Of a stretch of 34,304 nt of DNA, positions 1 through 9,244 are shown one piece after another. Below the pieces are notes generated by a model. That model was not told where the DNA came from and searched no databases. It saw nothing but the letters and a program-made list of their open reading frames with translations. How positions within the stretch are numbered: position 1 is the stretch's first letter; each line of letters begins with the position of its first letter. Origin of the DNA: Saprospiraceae bacterium (GTDB lineage: Bacteria; Bacteroidota; Bacteroidia; Chitinophagales; Saprospiraceae); the NCBI GenBank assembly GCA_021739645.1, contig JAIPBL010000072.1:1-34304 (forward strand), in the 5' to 3' direction. The position numbers were made by a program, and so were the translations under genes.

Positions 1-555
1 CAGAAATGCTCAACCTTGTAACGGCGGACATGACTCCGAGAGCTATCCATTTTTAGGTGGGACTGCGACGTCCTTGGCAGCGGAATGCGCCAGGTCGCGG
101 TTCTCCGAGAGCTATCCATTTTTAGGTGGGACTGCGACAAGTGAAAAACATTTGGCTGATAATAATTATCAGCTCCGAGAGCTATCCATTTTTAGGTGGG
201 ACTGCGACACGAGTTCCCAGCTGTTGGTGTGGTACTGCAGGACTCCGAGAGCTATCCATTTTTAGGTGGGACTGCGACGCAGGATACTATTGTCCTCCGC
301 GATGTTCCCCTCTCCGAGAGCTATCCATTTTTAGGTGGGACTGCGACAAGCCACTGTCAATTCTCTGCCTTGGCTGGTAAATCTCCGAGAGCTATCCATT
401 TTTAGGTGGGACTGCGACCAAAATGGCCAGAATCAACAAGATGTAAGGTAGCTCCGAGAGCTATCCATTTTTAGGTGGGACTGCGACTAAGTTATGCCGA
501 CCAATACTCCTGATGTGTCGTTGAAGTGCCTTTCCAATTAAGTGAGGACTGCGAA
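1..555. CRISPR. CRISPR array, trailer end, truncated by window start
   Basis: Seven identical 36-bp repeats start at 34, 103, 173, 243, 312, 383 and 452. Each begins CTCCGAGAGC and ends GGGACTGCGAC. The spacers are unrelated and 33, 34, 34, 33, 35 and 33 nt long. An eighth, degenerate repeat lies at about 520-555, conserved mainly at its 3' end (GGACTGCGA), after a 32-nt spacer. Bases 1-33 are exactly spacer-sized, so another repeat should end just left of the window and the array continues there. A decayed terminal repeat normally marks the trailer, so the leader and any cas genes are probably to the left; none occurs in the window. The repeat has no strong internal palindrome, and I cannot assign a CRISPR type. 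Short ORFs through the array are repeat artefacts. Confidence 0.97.
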
Positions 556-609
556 CTTATTTTAAAGAGGGATACATGTAATTCCTAAAATCAGAGGAGG
601 TGGTAAAAC

Positions 610-638
610 AAAAAAGGCTGCCCCAAACGAGGGCAGCC
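610..638 (-). terminator. Rho-independent terminator of the surface-protein operon
   Basis: Read on the minus strand, an 8-bp GC-rich stem (GGCTGCCC / GGGCAGCC) with a 7-nt loop is followed by a run of six T. It lies about 30 bases after the stop codon of the minus-strand gene ending at 666, so it closes that transcription unit and separates it from the CRISPR array. Confidence 0.9.
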
Positions 639-665
639 ATAGGGTTTTAGGGTGGTTCAAGTGGG

Positions 666-3600
666 TTATTTTGTGATAACCATACGCCTAGTAATCATTT
701 TTTCACCTATTGCCATTTTCACAAGATAAACGCCAGACGGTCTATCCGAGAGGTCAAAGGGAATTTTGAGTGTATTGCCGTACTGTTCTGCAACTAGAAG
801 TTGACGACCAGTAATATCATAAATAGCGACTTGCACTTGCATCGCCTCCGCCATTTCAAGGCTTATTGAGAATTTGCCAGTCGATGGATTGGGTGACATT
901 TCAATCCCCAAGACATTTTCGATTGTCTGACTGCCAGACACAATACCTATATTTTGAACTGCCGTGCAACCATTTGCGTCGGTGACGGTGACGCTATAAG
1001 AGCCGGTTGGTAGGTTTGTGGCTGTCTGAGTGGTTTGCCCGTTCGACCAATTGTAGGCATAAGGTGACACTCCATTTGTTGGAGTCGCCGTTGCCGTGCT
1101 GTTTCCATTGTCAACCACTGATAAGGATAGCATACTGTTCGCACATGGCAGGATACAGTTGGCATTGCTGATACAGGTAATGGCTGGCCAGCCATTGTCG
1201 GTGGAGAGGTTGCTTCCGCCACCACAATGCCCGGCTTCATTGATGATGATGAGGTAGGTGCCGCTCTGGCTGGCTGTCCAGGTGATGGTGCAACCGTCGC
1301 CATCACCGAGGCCAGATTTGTCCACATTGCCATTAGGGGCGATGATGGTAAAATCCGGCACCCAAGTACCTGCTCCAACGCCATTGCACATGCTGAATGC
1401 GTAGGTGCCGCCTTGGATAAACCCTTCGATTTCATAAGCTTCCGAGGCCCACACGGAGAAATCAGAAATTTCGTAAAATGGGCAACCAGTGCCATCATTG
1501 CACGGTGCGCCTCCAAATTCTTGATTGAAGTTAATCCAACCTGTTGTTGGGCTTGGGTTTACCCAGTCGGAGCAGGGCAAGCTAGGGCCGACCGTAATGC
1601 TTCCTGAAGCGGAACAGCCATTGCCATCCGTTGCCGTTACAGTATATGTCCCAGTTGTCAAGCCAGTTGCCGTTTGCGTGTTCTGACCATTCGACCATTG
1701 ATAGCTATAGGGCGGAGTTCCACCCTGTACGATTGCAGTAGCAGTTCCATTTCCGTTGTTGGTTACGGATACTGAGCTTGGCCCGGAAGTACCGCAGTTA
1801 AAGGTAATTGTAATGGTGCCATTGCTCATGCTTGCCTGAACCTCATCATTTAGGTCAACGAAGTATTGTGATGTTGGGTCATCCGTGAATGCCAATGTTG
1901 TGGTGCCCGTATTGCCTACTGCTTTGAAGCGAAGCGTGAAAACGGTGCTTGCATCTGGCAATGAAATTCCAGCTCCGTTGAACCAAGTGAAACCCAATTT
2001 CCCCTGTGACACAGTGGCTTGATTGAAGTTTGTAGCTTGAAGTGCTAGCGTCGGATTCATAGTGGGGATGCCCTGGAACTCCAGTTTTGAAGCATCCCAA
2101 CCCATCGAGAATTGGACACCGGTCATGTTTTGGAACCCGCTGGTTTTCACTGGAATTTCCACAAAATCGCCTGATTGCACGGTTGCATTGTCAAGATAGA
2201 AACTCAAAGCAACACTGTTCCCATCGCTTACGGCAGACACGTTGTTCCCAAGCAATCCAGGAGGATTGGTCAAGGTGACGTCTCCCATTTTTACTCCGGT
2301 AAAATCAATATCCGTAGCACTGGAATTAACGGCGTTCAATGTGATGGCTTCCGGAAAAGCACTCGCAAAAGGGTTCTGTGGGTTTGGGAAAACAAAGGAT
2401 TTTGGAACAAAGCGCCAAGAATCCACTTCGGGAAAGTCGTTGATGATTCCAAGTATCAATCTTTGGATCTCTGATAGGTCACCAACATTGATACCTGTGT
2501 TGGAAGGCTTTGCATTTGCTGCAATTCTTTTGTAAGGGGTACTTAGTGGCTCCAGGTTCAGAATATGCCTTTGTATCTTGGAGAGGTCGCCAACGTTCAC
2601 GTTATTGGTGTAGTTAATATCCCTTTTCGGGGTTAACACATAATTCCCTCCGGCACTCAAGTTCTGGAAACAGTAATTTCCTTGTGCATCGGTAGTGGCG
2701 GTCTGGGTTGATGTCCCGCCAGATAGCGTTACAGTTACATTAGGGATGGGTGCATCATCTTCCCTTTTTATTTTGCCACAAAGCTGTATTGCCGTAGAGA
2801 CACATGCTGATCCATTGTTCATTATAGGAGCTACACCAATTGAGGCACCATTTACGGAAACCTCTGCATAAACTGGGGTTGGATCATCTGTAAAGGAGAT
2901 GGTAGAGTTTTGCCCATTTGCTCCATTTATCTGAATCCGAACCGTGCCAATAACAGAATTATCTGCCAAAGTCAACGGATTGCCATCAGACCATAGCATA
3001 GAGCCGACGCTTGAATTATCATCTGAGGCAATTGCCGAGCCGGGCAAGTTACTAGCTGGGATTATCTCTGTCAAAAGGCCAACAGCCGTATTGTTGAGCT
3101 TTATGGAAAATTGAAAATTCAGCACATTGGTAAAATTGGATACCCGTATTGGGACTTCTATAATTTGTCCTTGTGCGCCACAAATATTATCAGCAATATC
3201 AAACTGCATGGAGCTGGCAGCTGGTATCGGCACAATCATACATTTTTGTTGCGAAGCACAGCTGCTGTTCGACACCGTCAGGCAGCAGTTCCAAGTGCCG
3301 GGCGAAAGTGCCTGCACTGGATTAGCTTGGGTACTGGTCAATGTGGTGGCGCCATTCGTGAAGGTCCATGCGCTGGCCGTGTAGGAAGGTGAACCTGAGC
3401 TTGAATTTGTAAAGGTCACCGTAGTTCCAGCAACTACATAGGTATAATTGGCTGTCAACTGGCACGGAGGCGGGTTGAAAGGCACGCTGAGCGTCTTACA
3501 ACAGTAGTAGTAGCATCCTGAACCAGTATCATAATACCTGACATAAATTGTAGGCGAACTGCCAGGTTGGAAAGTTGTCGTGATGGGATTATTGCTCCCA

Positions 3601-6600
3601 AGGGCATTTGTTCCGTCAAACCACTGGACTTGCTGATATGCAGGGCTAACCTGTAAAGTAGTGCTGCCATTCTGCCCATAGGTAGGCGTTATCGTCGTTG
3701 AACAACCAACTGGGTCGCAGAGGTAAAAGGTCAAACAGCAGATGCGCCAGCAATTGCAGGACTGGTCGAAGTAGCGGACGCTGACCGTTCGAAACCCACA
3801 GCTTCCTGGAGCAGGTACAGGTAATGGCTGCGAAATATTACTGCCCGTACCCAAAGGAATGATGTTAGGGCTGTCCACCTGCCATGAAATATTCTGATTG
3901 TTGTTGGATGGAGCCAAGGTAAAAATATAGCCCTGATTGGCCGTGTAATTCAATGTAATGCTGCCGCAATTAAATGGGTTGCATAAATAAACCTTGCGGC
4001 AGCAGATATACCAAGCCCCATTCCAAAAATACCGCACAGTGATGGTGCGCTCGATGCATGTTCCCGGTACAGGAAGGATGGTGGATTGGGTGCCCGTGCC
4101 AAGGCTTGCGCCAGTTTCGTCCACAACCCAAGAGACATTGGTGGCCCCGCTAAGGTTCAAGGTGAATTGATAGCCAGGATTGCCCGTGGATATGTAGTTG
4201 TAAGAAAAGTCAAAACAGCTGAAGGGATTGCACAAGTAAACCTTGCGGCAGCAGATATACCAAGCCCCATTCCAAAAATACCGCACAGTGATGGTGCGCT
4301 CGATGCACGACCCAGGAACTGGAAGGATGGTGGATTGGGTGCCCGTGCCAAGGCTTGCGCCAGTTTCGTCCACAACCCAAGAGACATTGGTGGCCCCGCT
4401 AAGGTTCAAGGTGAATTGATAGCCAGGATTGCCCGTGGATATGTAGTTGTAAGAAAAATCCAAACAGTTGAATGGGTTGCATAGGTAAACCTTGCGGCAG
4501 CAGATACGCCAGCAAGTGCCGTCAAAATATCGAACGGAAATCGTCCTTACCGTACATTGTGATGGAATAGGAACACTGATTTGGGTGCCTGTCCCGATTT
4601 GGACGCTGGGATTGTCATCCCAAGACCACGTGGCGGAACTGGGCTGCCCACCAGTTTGCAGGTTGAATACCATCTGGCTGCCATTGAAAGAATATAGCAC
4701 GCTAGACTCACAATTTACGGGTGCCGCAATGCAGTATTTGCGGCAGCAATATTCAACGCAGCCATTAGAGCCAATGTAAGGGAAGCAAACATCGTAACTG
4801 TCTGGTCCAGGAAAAGTAATAGGGACTGAAGTGTTGGTAGCTCCAGCCACATTTTGGTAGCCAGATTGTGCAGTGCCGATTTGCCAAGTGTATCCAGGTG
4901 CCATTGTTTGGCCTGTGGAAGTAAAGGTGTATAGGAGCGGATTGGAATTTCCGCCAGCTTGGATATAAACAATATTGCCACAGTTGAAATTGTAGGTGGG
5001 GGCAGGGCAGCAGTTCCAATCCACCTTCAAGGTATAATCGCCAAAAATACCATTGTAGCCATCCACGACCACATAGTAAGTTCCAGCTGTAAGGGTAACT
5101 TGTATTTGTTCGTTCAAAGTCCCTGCATTGGTGCTCCATTCAATGCATTGGTCTTTGTCGCAGGTAGAAAGCAAAAAAAGTTCAAGGTTGGAGGAAATGT
5201 TAGTCAGGCTTATATTAACCAATCCCGTGGTTGGCAGGATAAAGCGATGGATGCGTTCAGGGCCAGTATTGGATGAGTTCCGCTGAAGTGGGCTAGTATT
5301 TGGTTTGGTGTATATACTGGCATTGCTTTGTGAGAAATTGGTCGAACTGGAATAAATAACTCCACAGGTTAAGTTTGGCGCAATAACACTGCTACAATCC
5401 AGTTCTTTGCAGAAAAAATCAATGCTGAAGCTCCCTTGGGAAGTTGCATATTCCCCATCCACGACGATATAATAGGTTCCTGCAGCAACCGGATACACGA
5501 TTGCTTCAAGATTACTTGTGGTATTGCTTGAAGTGCTCGATGATAGGCACGTCACAGTATTGCAGTTGTCAGCCAATAAAAAGAGGTCCAAGTCAAGACC
5601 GGGAATTAATATCTCCATGCCAATCTGTAAATCACCGGGCTGCGTGAGCGTGATTTTATAGACTTTTTCGGGGCCAGCGAAACCTGCGTTTGACACACAT
5701 GGATAGCTGGAAATATTGTTATTGCCGCCAATAGTGCTTTGGTTGGGAAGGAATGTTCCGCATGAGACGGGTGTTGTATTTGCACAGAAGGAAGTAGAAC
5801 CGCAGTTGGGGTCAGGATTCCATTTCACTAATGAAAAATCATAATTATCTACATTGGAATTGTAGTAATTGCCTGCAACAAAATACTTATTGTCAGCGGT
5901 TTTTTCAATATCCTTCGAATAACCACCAAAATTTGGAACAAGATAAGAAGTCGTCCAAATAATGCTATTACTGTTGTGCTTTTCTATGATTTGAGAGTAC
6001 CCACTGAATTGGTAGCTGTCAAAGCAGATTACATAATTGTTGTCACATGAATTGACTAAGCCCCTTGGAACTATAGGATGACCAGTTCCTGTACCGCCAA
6101 AACCTACGGTTTTTTTCCAATTTACAGCTAAGGAAGCATTCCCTTTTAACAGCCAATACCTATTCATCGGAAAGTTAGATGCAATATTTTCGTAGCCAGT
6201 ATTTCCATTTGTGCTTTTACAGTAGGAATCAGCAAGCAATGCGAATCCCCCATCGGGAGTGGCAATGCCATCAATGAAGCCATCTGGCGTATTACCACCT
6301 AAATATAAAGGGTTAACTATCATATTTAATGAACTATTGAATTTGTCAACCACTACATCACTGTAGTAACCATTATAATTGATAGCAAAAGTGCCGCCAT
6401 TCGATGGGAAATATGGCGAATCAGTTAATACCCAAACTGGCCCACCGCCTGTCCAGCAATCCTGTTGGTTGGAAAAATACTTTTCGCCAAAAGCATAGTA
6501 GGATGAATTGTCAGAACTTTTTTCGATTTTAAGGACTGCATAGCCGCTTGAAGCAACACCACTATTTACAACTCCAAAGCTCTGGTTAAACATCCAAACA

Positions 6601-7160
6601 CGCCCTTCGGAATTGGGTGCTGAACCATACGGAGGAACAGCACCAGTTGTCCAACGTGCCCCTCCCACAACCAAATCTGAATTGTTTGTTGCTTTTGCTA
6701 TCGTATATCCTGTGTTAGATAAGGCAGGATTTGCATTTGCATAGGCTTGCTCTGTGAAAACTCCTGCGAAAGTATATTTCACCAACCAAACCAAGGCTTT
6801 TCCCGTAGCAGCATCCTGTTTTTCTCCGATGATGAAATAGCCATCGCTGACTTCCACAGCCGACCGCAATACATCGAATCCAGCGCCGCCTGGTTGTTTA
6901 TCCCAAACTACTCCACCATTGGAGTTAAGTTTGATGACACGACCATCCCAGTCATCGCCACCACATTGGAACGAGCCAACTAGGAGTTGCCCACCGTCAC
7001 TGGTAGCAAGCACAAAAGCTGCCTGCTCTTCTTTGTTGTCAAAGCCACATAGTGGGGGTGAAACTGGATAAGCGGTGGAATTTAAAAAAGTCGGGGCATT
7101 TTGGGCAAGCCCAATTATAGCCCAAAGCCATAAAAACAATGTCAATGTAGTGAATTTCAT
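666..7160 (-). CDS. Giant multidomain T9SS-secreted surface protein (2164 aa)
   Basis: Starts with a signal peptide (about residues 1-19, ending GLAQ) and ends with a type A T9SS C-terminal domain (about 2082-2164: MSPNPSTGKF, YDITGRQLL, PSGVYLVKM). It should therefore cross the outer membrane by type IX secretion and be surface-attached or released. In between are: a kelch/propeller-like region (about 30-450, repeats such as 'ATSDGGQLLVGS'); two pre-peptidase C-terminal beta domains (about 495-590 and 630-717); Cys-rich repeats ending CWRICCRKVYLC (about 730-1230); a PKD-like domain (about 1233-1315); two cohesin-like domains (about 1318-1460 and 1645-1785) flanking a Cna-B-like segment and a dockerin-like pair (NVGDLSKIQRHIL, NVGDLSEIQRLIL; about 1515-1570); and SprB-type repeats (about 1791-1856 and 2011-2069). 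It is the last gene of the minus-strand operon, about 110 bases after its neighbour. Function is unknown; adhesin or matrix scaffold is likely. Confidence 0.93.
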   Translation of the reverse strand: MKFTTLTLFLWLWAIIGLAQNAPTFLNSTAYPVSPPLCGFDNKEEQAAFVLATSDGGQLLVGSFQCGGDDWDGRVIKLNSNGGVVWDKQPGGAGFDVLRSAVEVSDGYFIIGEKQDAATGKALVWLVKYTFAGVFTEQAYANANPALSNTGYTIAKATNNSDLVVGGARWTTGAVPPYGSAPNSEGRVWMFNQSFGVVNSGVASSGYAVLKIEKSSDNSSYYAFGEKYFSNQQDCWTGGGPVWVLTDSPYFPSNGGTFAINYNGYYSDVVVDKFNSSLNMIVNPLYLGGNTPDGFIDGIATPDGGFALLADSYCKSTNGNTGYENIASNFPMNRYWLLKGNASLAVNWKKTVGFGGTGTGHPIVPRGLVNSCDNNYVICFDSYQFSGYSQIIEKHNSNSIIWTTSYLVPNFGGYSKDIEKTADNKYFVAGNYYNSNVDNYDFSLVKWNPDPNCGSTSFCANTTPVSCGTFLPNQSTIGGNNNISSYPCVSNAGFAGPEKVYKITLTQPGDLQIGMEILIPGLDLDLFLLADNCNTVTCLSSSTSSNTTSNLEAIVYPVAAGTYYIVVDGEYATSQGSFSIDFFCKELDCSSVIAPNLTCGVIYSSSTNFSQSNASIYTKPNTSPLQRNSSNTGPERIHRFILPTTGLVNISLTNISSNLELFLLSTCDKDQCIEWSTNAGTLNEQIQVTLTAGTYYVVVDGYNGIFGDYTLKVDWNCCPAPTYNFNCGNIVYIQAGGNSNPLLYTFTSTGQTMAPGYTWQIGTAQSGYQNVAGATNTSVPITFPGPDSYDVCFPYIGSNGCVEYCCRKYCIAAPVNCESSVLYSFNGSQMVFNLQTGGQPSSATWSWDDNPSVQIGTGTQISVPIPSQCTVRTISVRYFDGTCWRICCRKVYLCNPFNCLDFSYNYISTGNPGYQFTLNLSGATNVSWVVDETGASLGTGTQSTILPVPGSCIERTITVRYFWNGAWYICCRKVYLCNPFSCFDFSYNYISTGNPGYQFTLNLSGATNVSWVVDETGASLGTGTQSTILPVPGTCIERTITVRYFWNGAWYICCRKVYLCNPFNCGSITLNYTANQGYIFTLAPSNNNQNISWQVDSPNIIPLGTGSNISQPLPVPAPGSCGFRTVSVRYFDQSCNCWRICCLTFYLCDPVGCSTTITPTYGQNGSTTLQVSPAYQQVQWFDGTNALGSNNPITTTFQPGSSPTIYVRYYDTGSGCYYYCCKTLSVPFNPPPCQLTANYTYVVAGTTVTFTNSSSGSPSYTASAWTFTNGATTLTSTQANPVQALSPGTWNCCLTVSNSSCASQQKCMIVPIPAASSMQFDIADNICGAQGQIIEVPIRVSNFTNVLNFQFSIKLNNTAVGLLTEIIPASNLPGSAIASDDNSSVGSMLWSDGNPLTLADNSVIGTVRIQINGANGQNSTISFTDDPTPVYAEVSVNGASIGVAPIMNNGSACVSTAIQLCGKIKREDDAPIPNVTVTLSGGTSTQTATTDAQGNYCFQNLSAGGNYVLTPKRDINYTNNVNVGDLSKIQRHILNLEPLSTPYKRIAANAKPSNTGINVGDLSEIQRLILGIINDFPEVDSWRFVPKSFVFPNPQNPFASAFPEAITLNAVNSSATDIDFTGVKMGDVTLTNPPGLLGNNVSAVSDGNSVALSFYLDNATVQSGDFVEIPVKTSGFQNMTGVQFSMGWDASKLEFQGIPTMNPTLALQATNFNQATVSQGKLGFTWFNGAGISLPDASTVFTLRFKAVGNTGTTTLAFTDDPTSQYFVDLNDEVQASMSNGTITITFNCGTSGPSSVSVTNNGNGTATAIVQGGTPPYSYQWSNGQNTQTATGLTTGTYTVTATDGNGCSASGSITVGPSLPCSDWVNPSPTTGWINFNQEFGGAPCNDGTGCPFYEISDFSVWASEAYEIEGFIQGGTYAFSMCNGVGAGTWVPDFTIIAPNGNVDKSGLGDGDGCTITWTASQSGTYLIIINEAGHCGGGSNLSTDNGWPAITCISNANCILPCANSMLSLSVVDNGNSTATATPTNGVSPYAYNWSNGQTTQTATNLPTGSYSVTVTDANGCTAVQNIGIVSGSQTIENVLGIEMSPNPSTGKFSISLEMAEAMQVQVAIYDITGRQLLVAEQYGNTLKIPFDLSDRPSGVYLVKMAIGEKMITRRMVITK
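3991..4488 (-). repeat. Two nearly identical 249-bp tandem copies inside the surface-protein gene
   Basis: The segments 3991-4239 and 4240-4488 are almost identical. The 10-mer ACCTTGCGGC recurs at 3991, 4240 and 4489, exactly 249 bp apart. Each copy encodes an 83-aa Cys-rich module that includes NYISTGNPGYQF, SWVVDETGASLGTG and WYICCRKVYLCNPF. Neighbouring Cys modules are much more diverged, so this duplication is recent, and copy number could change by recombination without a frame change. Confidence 0.9.
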
Positions 7161-7271
7161 AAGATGAGGGTTTAGAAAATGGATAATAGAATTTCACCCC
7201 TACTAGTAGAACTTGTAAAGGGGAAAAGATGAATTTGATAGTTAAGCTGTTGTCCTAAGCAGTTACAACGG

Positions 7272-7616
7272 TTATACCTGCTGCTGTGATTTCAAAGCGC
7301 TTTGTGCAATCTTGAGATTTTCCTGCGCTTGTTCTTGTAGCAACTTATTTGTGTTTTCAAGTTGCCGAATGGTGGCCTCAGCCTGCTTGGTTCCAAAATA
7401 ATAGGCAATGATTGACCCAATCCACGCTCCCAGCAAGGGAAGTACCGAATTGAAAATGGACTTGGCAGCATCCAAGGCCGGGGCGTTGCCTCCACCTGCA
7501 TACTTCATCACAACTATGGCCAGCACAATAATGCCTCCAAGGCAGAGTACAAGCAGCAGAAGGGCCAGCCAGAATTTTTGAAAATCGTTGGGTGGGTTGT
7601 TAGATGTTTGTGACAT
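7272..7616 (-). CDS. Small membrane protein: two TM segments plus coiled coil (114 aa)
   Basis: Family not recognised. The protein has a short polar N-terminus, a first hydrophobic segment at about residues 16-38 (LALLLLVLCLGGIIVLAIVV), a linker with GGGNAPALDA, a second hydrophobic segment at about 57-73 (VLPLLGAWIGSIIAYYFG), and a Gln/Glu-rich predicted coiled coil to the end (QAEATIRQLENTNKLLQEQA). That layout fits an inner-membrane protein with a cytoplasmic or periplasmic helical tail. It lies 30 bases after the outer-membrane protein gene and about 110 bases before the giant surface-protein gene in the same operon. A role in assembly or signalling for that surface protein is only an inference from position. 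Confidence 0.75.
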   Translation of the reverse strand: MSQTSNNPPNDFQKFWLALLLLVLCLGGIIVLAIVVMKYAGGGNAPALDAAKSIFNSVLPLLGAWIGSIIAYYFGTKQAEATIRQLENTNKLLQEQAQENLKIAQSALKSQQQV

Positions 7617-7646
7617 GAATTTATTATTGAAAATTGAACACGATTT

Positions 7647-8414
7647 TTAAAACTTTGGCTCAGCAGTATTTTCCTCCGATTTGGTAACATTGAAAAACAC
7701 ATTGACACCTAGTCCGAGCCATGCCTTGCTATTGTATTTCCATTTGACAGTATCTTTGTCTGGATTTCCCAGCCAATCCCCTCCCCAAAACAGACCAATA
7801 TTTACGTATGGTTTCGGTTTTACTAATACCCCTAAAGACGCAGTAAAGGCCGCAGCCGTCCTTTGGTCTTCGGTTATTTCGCTATTATTTTTTGTCAATA
7901 CGACACTCGTCAACCCGACACCAAGTGCAAGGTCAATAAAAGACTCGGGCGTATCTTTGCAGCCCCATCCAACTACAAAATTGGCAGAAAGCGAAAGGCT
8001 GGATTCAAAGTCAAAATTTGACTTTTTGCCGATGCCACGCAACCTTACTGGTATGGTATAGGCTCCCGCAGAAAAACCTTTGAAGACCCTGTAAATCGGC
8101 TCTGTCAGACGCTCAAATTTTTCCAACGTCATTTGAAGCACTTCATCGCTGGTTACCCCGTCAGCCAAGGATTCCCAATAAGTGTAGCTTACCAAGTTTT
8201 CCTCAATATCTACATCTAGCACATTAATTTTTTTGCCTTTCACCACCTCCACAGGTGTTCCGGTTTCTGTCAATTGATAGTTATCGTTTTGAGGAATATT
8301 TGATAAAAACCTATAATTTCCACCTATCACAATTTGTGCTTTTGCGTTTTGAACGAAAAAGGCCAAAACGAACCCTGTCAACAGGACAGCCTGCTGAAAA
8401 AAATGCTTTTTCAT
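7647..8414 (-). CDS. Predicted outer-membrane beta-barrel protein (255 aa)
   Basis: I chose the ATG at 8412-8414. It gives a clean signal peptide (MKKHFFQQAVLLTGFVLAFF..NAKAQ) and clears the preceding gene by 11 bases; the frame opens upstream to 8474 but would then overlap the receiver-like gene. The mature part alternates hydrophobic and polar residues in Gly-rich strands such as LSANFVVGWGCKD, FIDLALGVGLTSVVL, AAFTASLGVLV, YVNIGLFWGGDW and AWLGLGVNVFFNV, typical of a small outer-membrane barrel. The first half (about 30-130) is less barrel-like and contains 'DEVLQMTLEKFERLTEP'. No named family recognised. Operon position suggests it could anchor or sense the T9SS substrate encoded downstream. 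Confidence 0.78.
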   Translation of the reverse strand: MKKHFFQQAVLLTGFVLAFFVQNAKAQIVIGGNYRFLSNIPQNDNYQLTETGTPVEVVKGKKINVLDVDIEENLVSYTYWESLADGVTSDEVLQMTLEKFERLTEPIYRVFKGFSAGAYTIPVRLRGIGKKSNFDFESSLSLSANFVVGWGCKDTPESFIDLALGVGLTSVVLTKNNSEITEDQRTAAAFTASLGVLVKPKPYVNIGLFWGGDWLGNPDKDTVKWKYNSKAWLGLGVNVFFNVTKSEENTAEPKF

Positions 8415-8425
8415 TTGATAAGAAT

Positions 8426-8746
8426 TTAATGTTGTGAAAGAAAATGCAAGAGCGCATCTATATCGCCATGACAATCAAAAACAGCCAAAAACTTATCGTT
8501 ATTCGGACTGGTCAAGGCCAGAAGGTACTGGCAACTTTCCCGAAGTTGAAATAATGCTTGAGGCTTAATAAGCTGTTTTTCATAATCTATTAGCACCACA
8601 TCCGGTTGTAACCGTTGTGCTGCCTGTATTCCCTCAGACCAAGTATAGCACTTCCCGATGACCCGTAGCGCTGGCAATTGCTGCTGGAGTTTAGCTTCCA
8701 GTTCGTCCATCGCTACGGGGTCTTCGGAAAGGAGGAGGAGTCGCAT
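8426..8746 (-). CDS. Stand-alone receiver-like protein, short and atypical (106 aa)
   Basis: The N-terminus MRLLLLSEDP, with acidic residues E8/D9, and the strand VVLIDYE with D54 match the first and third beta strands of a two-component receiver domain; D54 would be the phosphoacceptor. LALTSP (T79) matches the conserved Thr/Ser strand. The expected Lys after strand five is not seen: that region reads FDCHGDIDALLHFL. There is no output domain and the length is slightly under the usual 120 aa. Either it is a single-domain receiver with altered phosphochemistry or a degenerate pseudo-receiver acting by protein binding. Neighbours are 18 bases upstream and 11 bases downstream. No histidine kinase is in the window. 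Confidence 0.7.
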   Translation of the reverse strand: MRLLLLSEDPVAMDELEAKLQQQLPALRVIGKCYTWSEGIQAAQRLQPDVVLIDYEKQLIKPQALFQLRESCQYLLALTSPNNDKFLAVFDCHGDIDALLHFLSQH

Positions 8747-8764
8747 GGGTGTGCCTTTATGAGC

Positions 8765-9226
8765 TTAATCGTTATAACCTCCTTCTACAATAAGTTCATT
8801 GCTCTGGAAATTGATATTGACTCCATTTTTACTGTTGCCATTGAGTTTGAACTTAAAATAGCATTGAGAAAAATTCCCTCTAATATCGTCAATGCCGATG
8901 AAATAATAATCGCCAACACTATCTTTTTGGATTTCAAATTCTGGCCTCCTATTGGTATTAGTTGGCATTTTAACTGTAATGAATCGGTTATTATGAGGGG
9001 CGGATATCACTAATACACCATTATCCACGCGTAGTCCAAACTTTGTAGTTCCAATGTTCTGGCAGCATACCAATGTGCCATTTGTGCCATTCTCCCACAA
9101 TTCGAGGTTGTTATAGACAATTGAGCCAGTATTGATAAACTCAAATTGTTGTTGAACTTTTCCAGATGTGGTGCCTGAAGGCAGTGTCAAGGTTCTGGTT
9201 TTGTTGATGCAGTTGTTTTCGCACAT
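8765..9226 (-). CDS. Beta-rich hypothetical protein with N-terminal CxxxC (153 aa)
   Basis: Not recognised. There is no signal peptide or membrane segment. The N-terminus has MCENNC, a CC pair lies near residue 54, and one more Cys sits near 121. The rest is short alternating strands rich in Asn, Thr and Gly (FEFINTGSIVYNNLELWENG, LRVDNGVLVISAP, YFKFKLNGNSKNGVNINF), suggesting a small all-beta fold. It lies 18 bases after the deiminase-like gene and 18 bases before the receiver-like gene, so the three are almost certainly co-transcribed. It could be a partner or substrate of the deiminase-like enzyme, but nothing in the sequence proves that. Confidence 0.65.
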   Translation of the reverse strand: MCENNCINKTRTLTLPSGTTSGKVQQQFEFINTGSIVYNNLELWENGTNGTLVCCQNIGTTKFGLRVDNGVLVISAPHNNRFITVKMPTNTNRRPEFEIQKDSVGDYYFIGIDDIRGNFSQCYFKFKLNGNSKNGVNINFQSNELIVEGGYND

Positions 9227-9244
9227 GATAATCTATTTTAGATG

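Noticed and set aside
74-405. Three overlapping short ORFs with repeated SESYPFLGGTAT / LRELSIFRWDCD peptides
   Set aside because: They are translations of the CRISPR repeats in different frames, without start context or neighbours.
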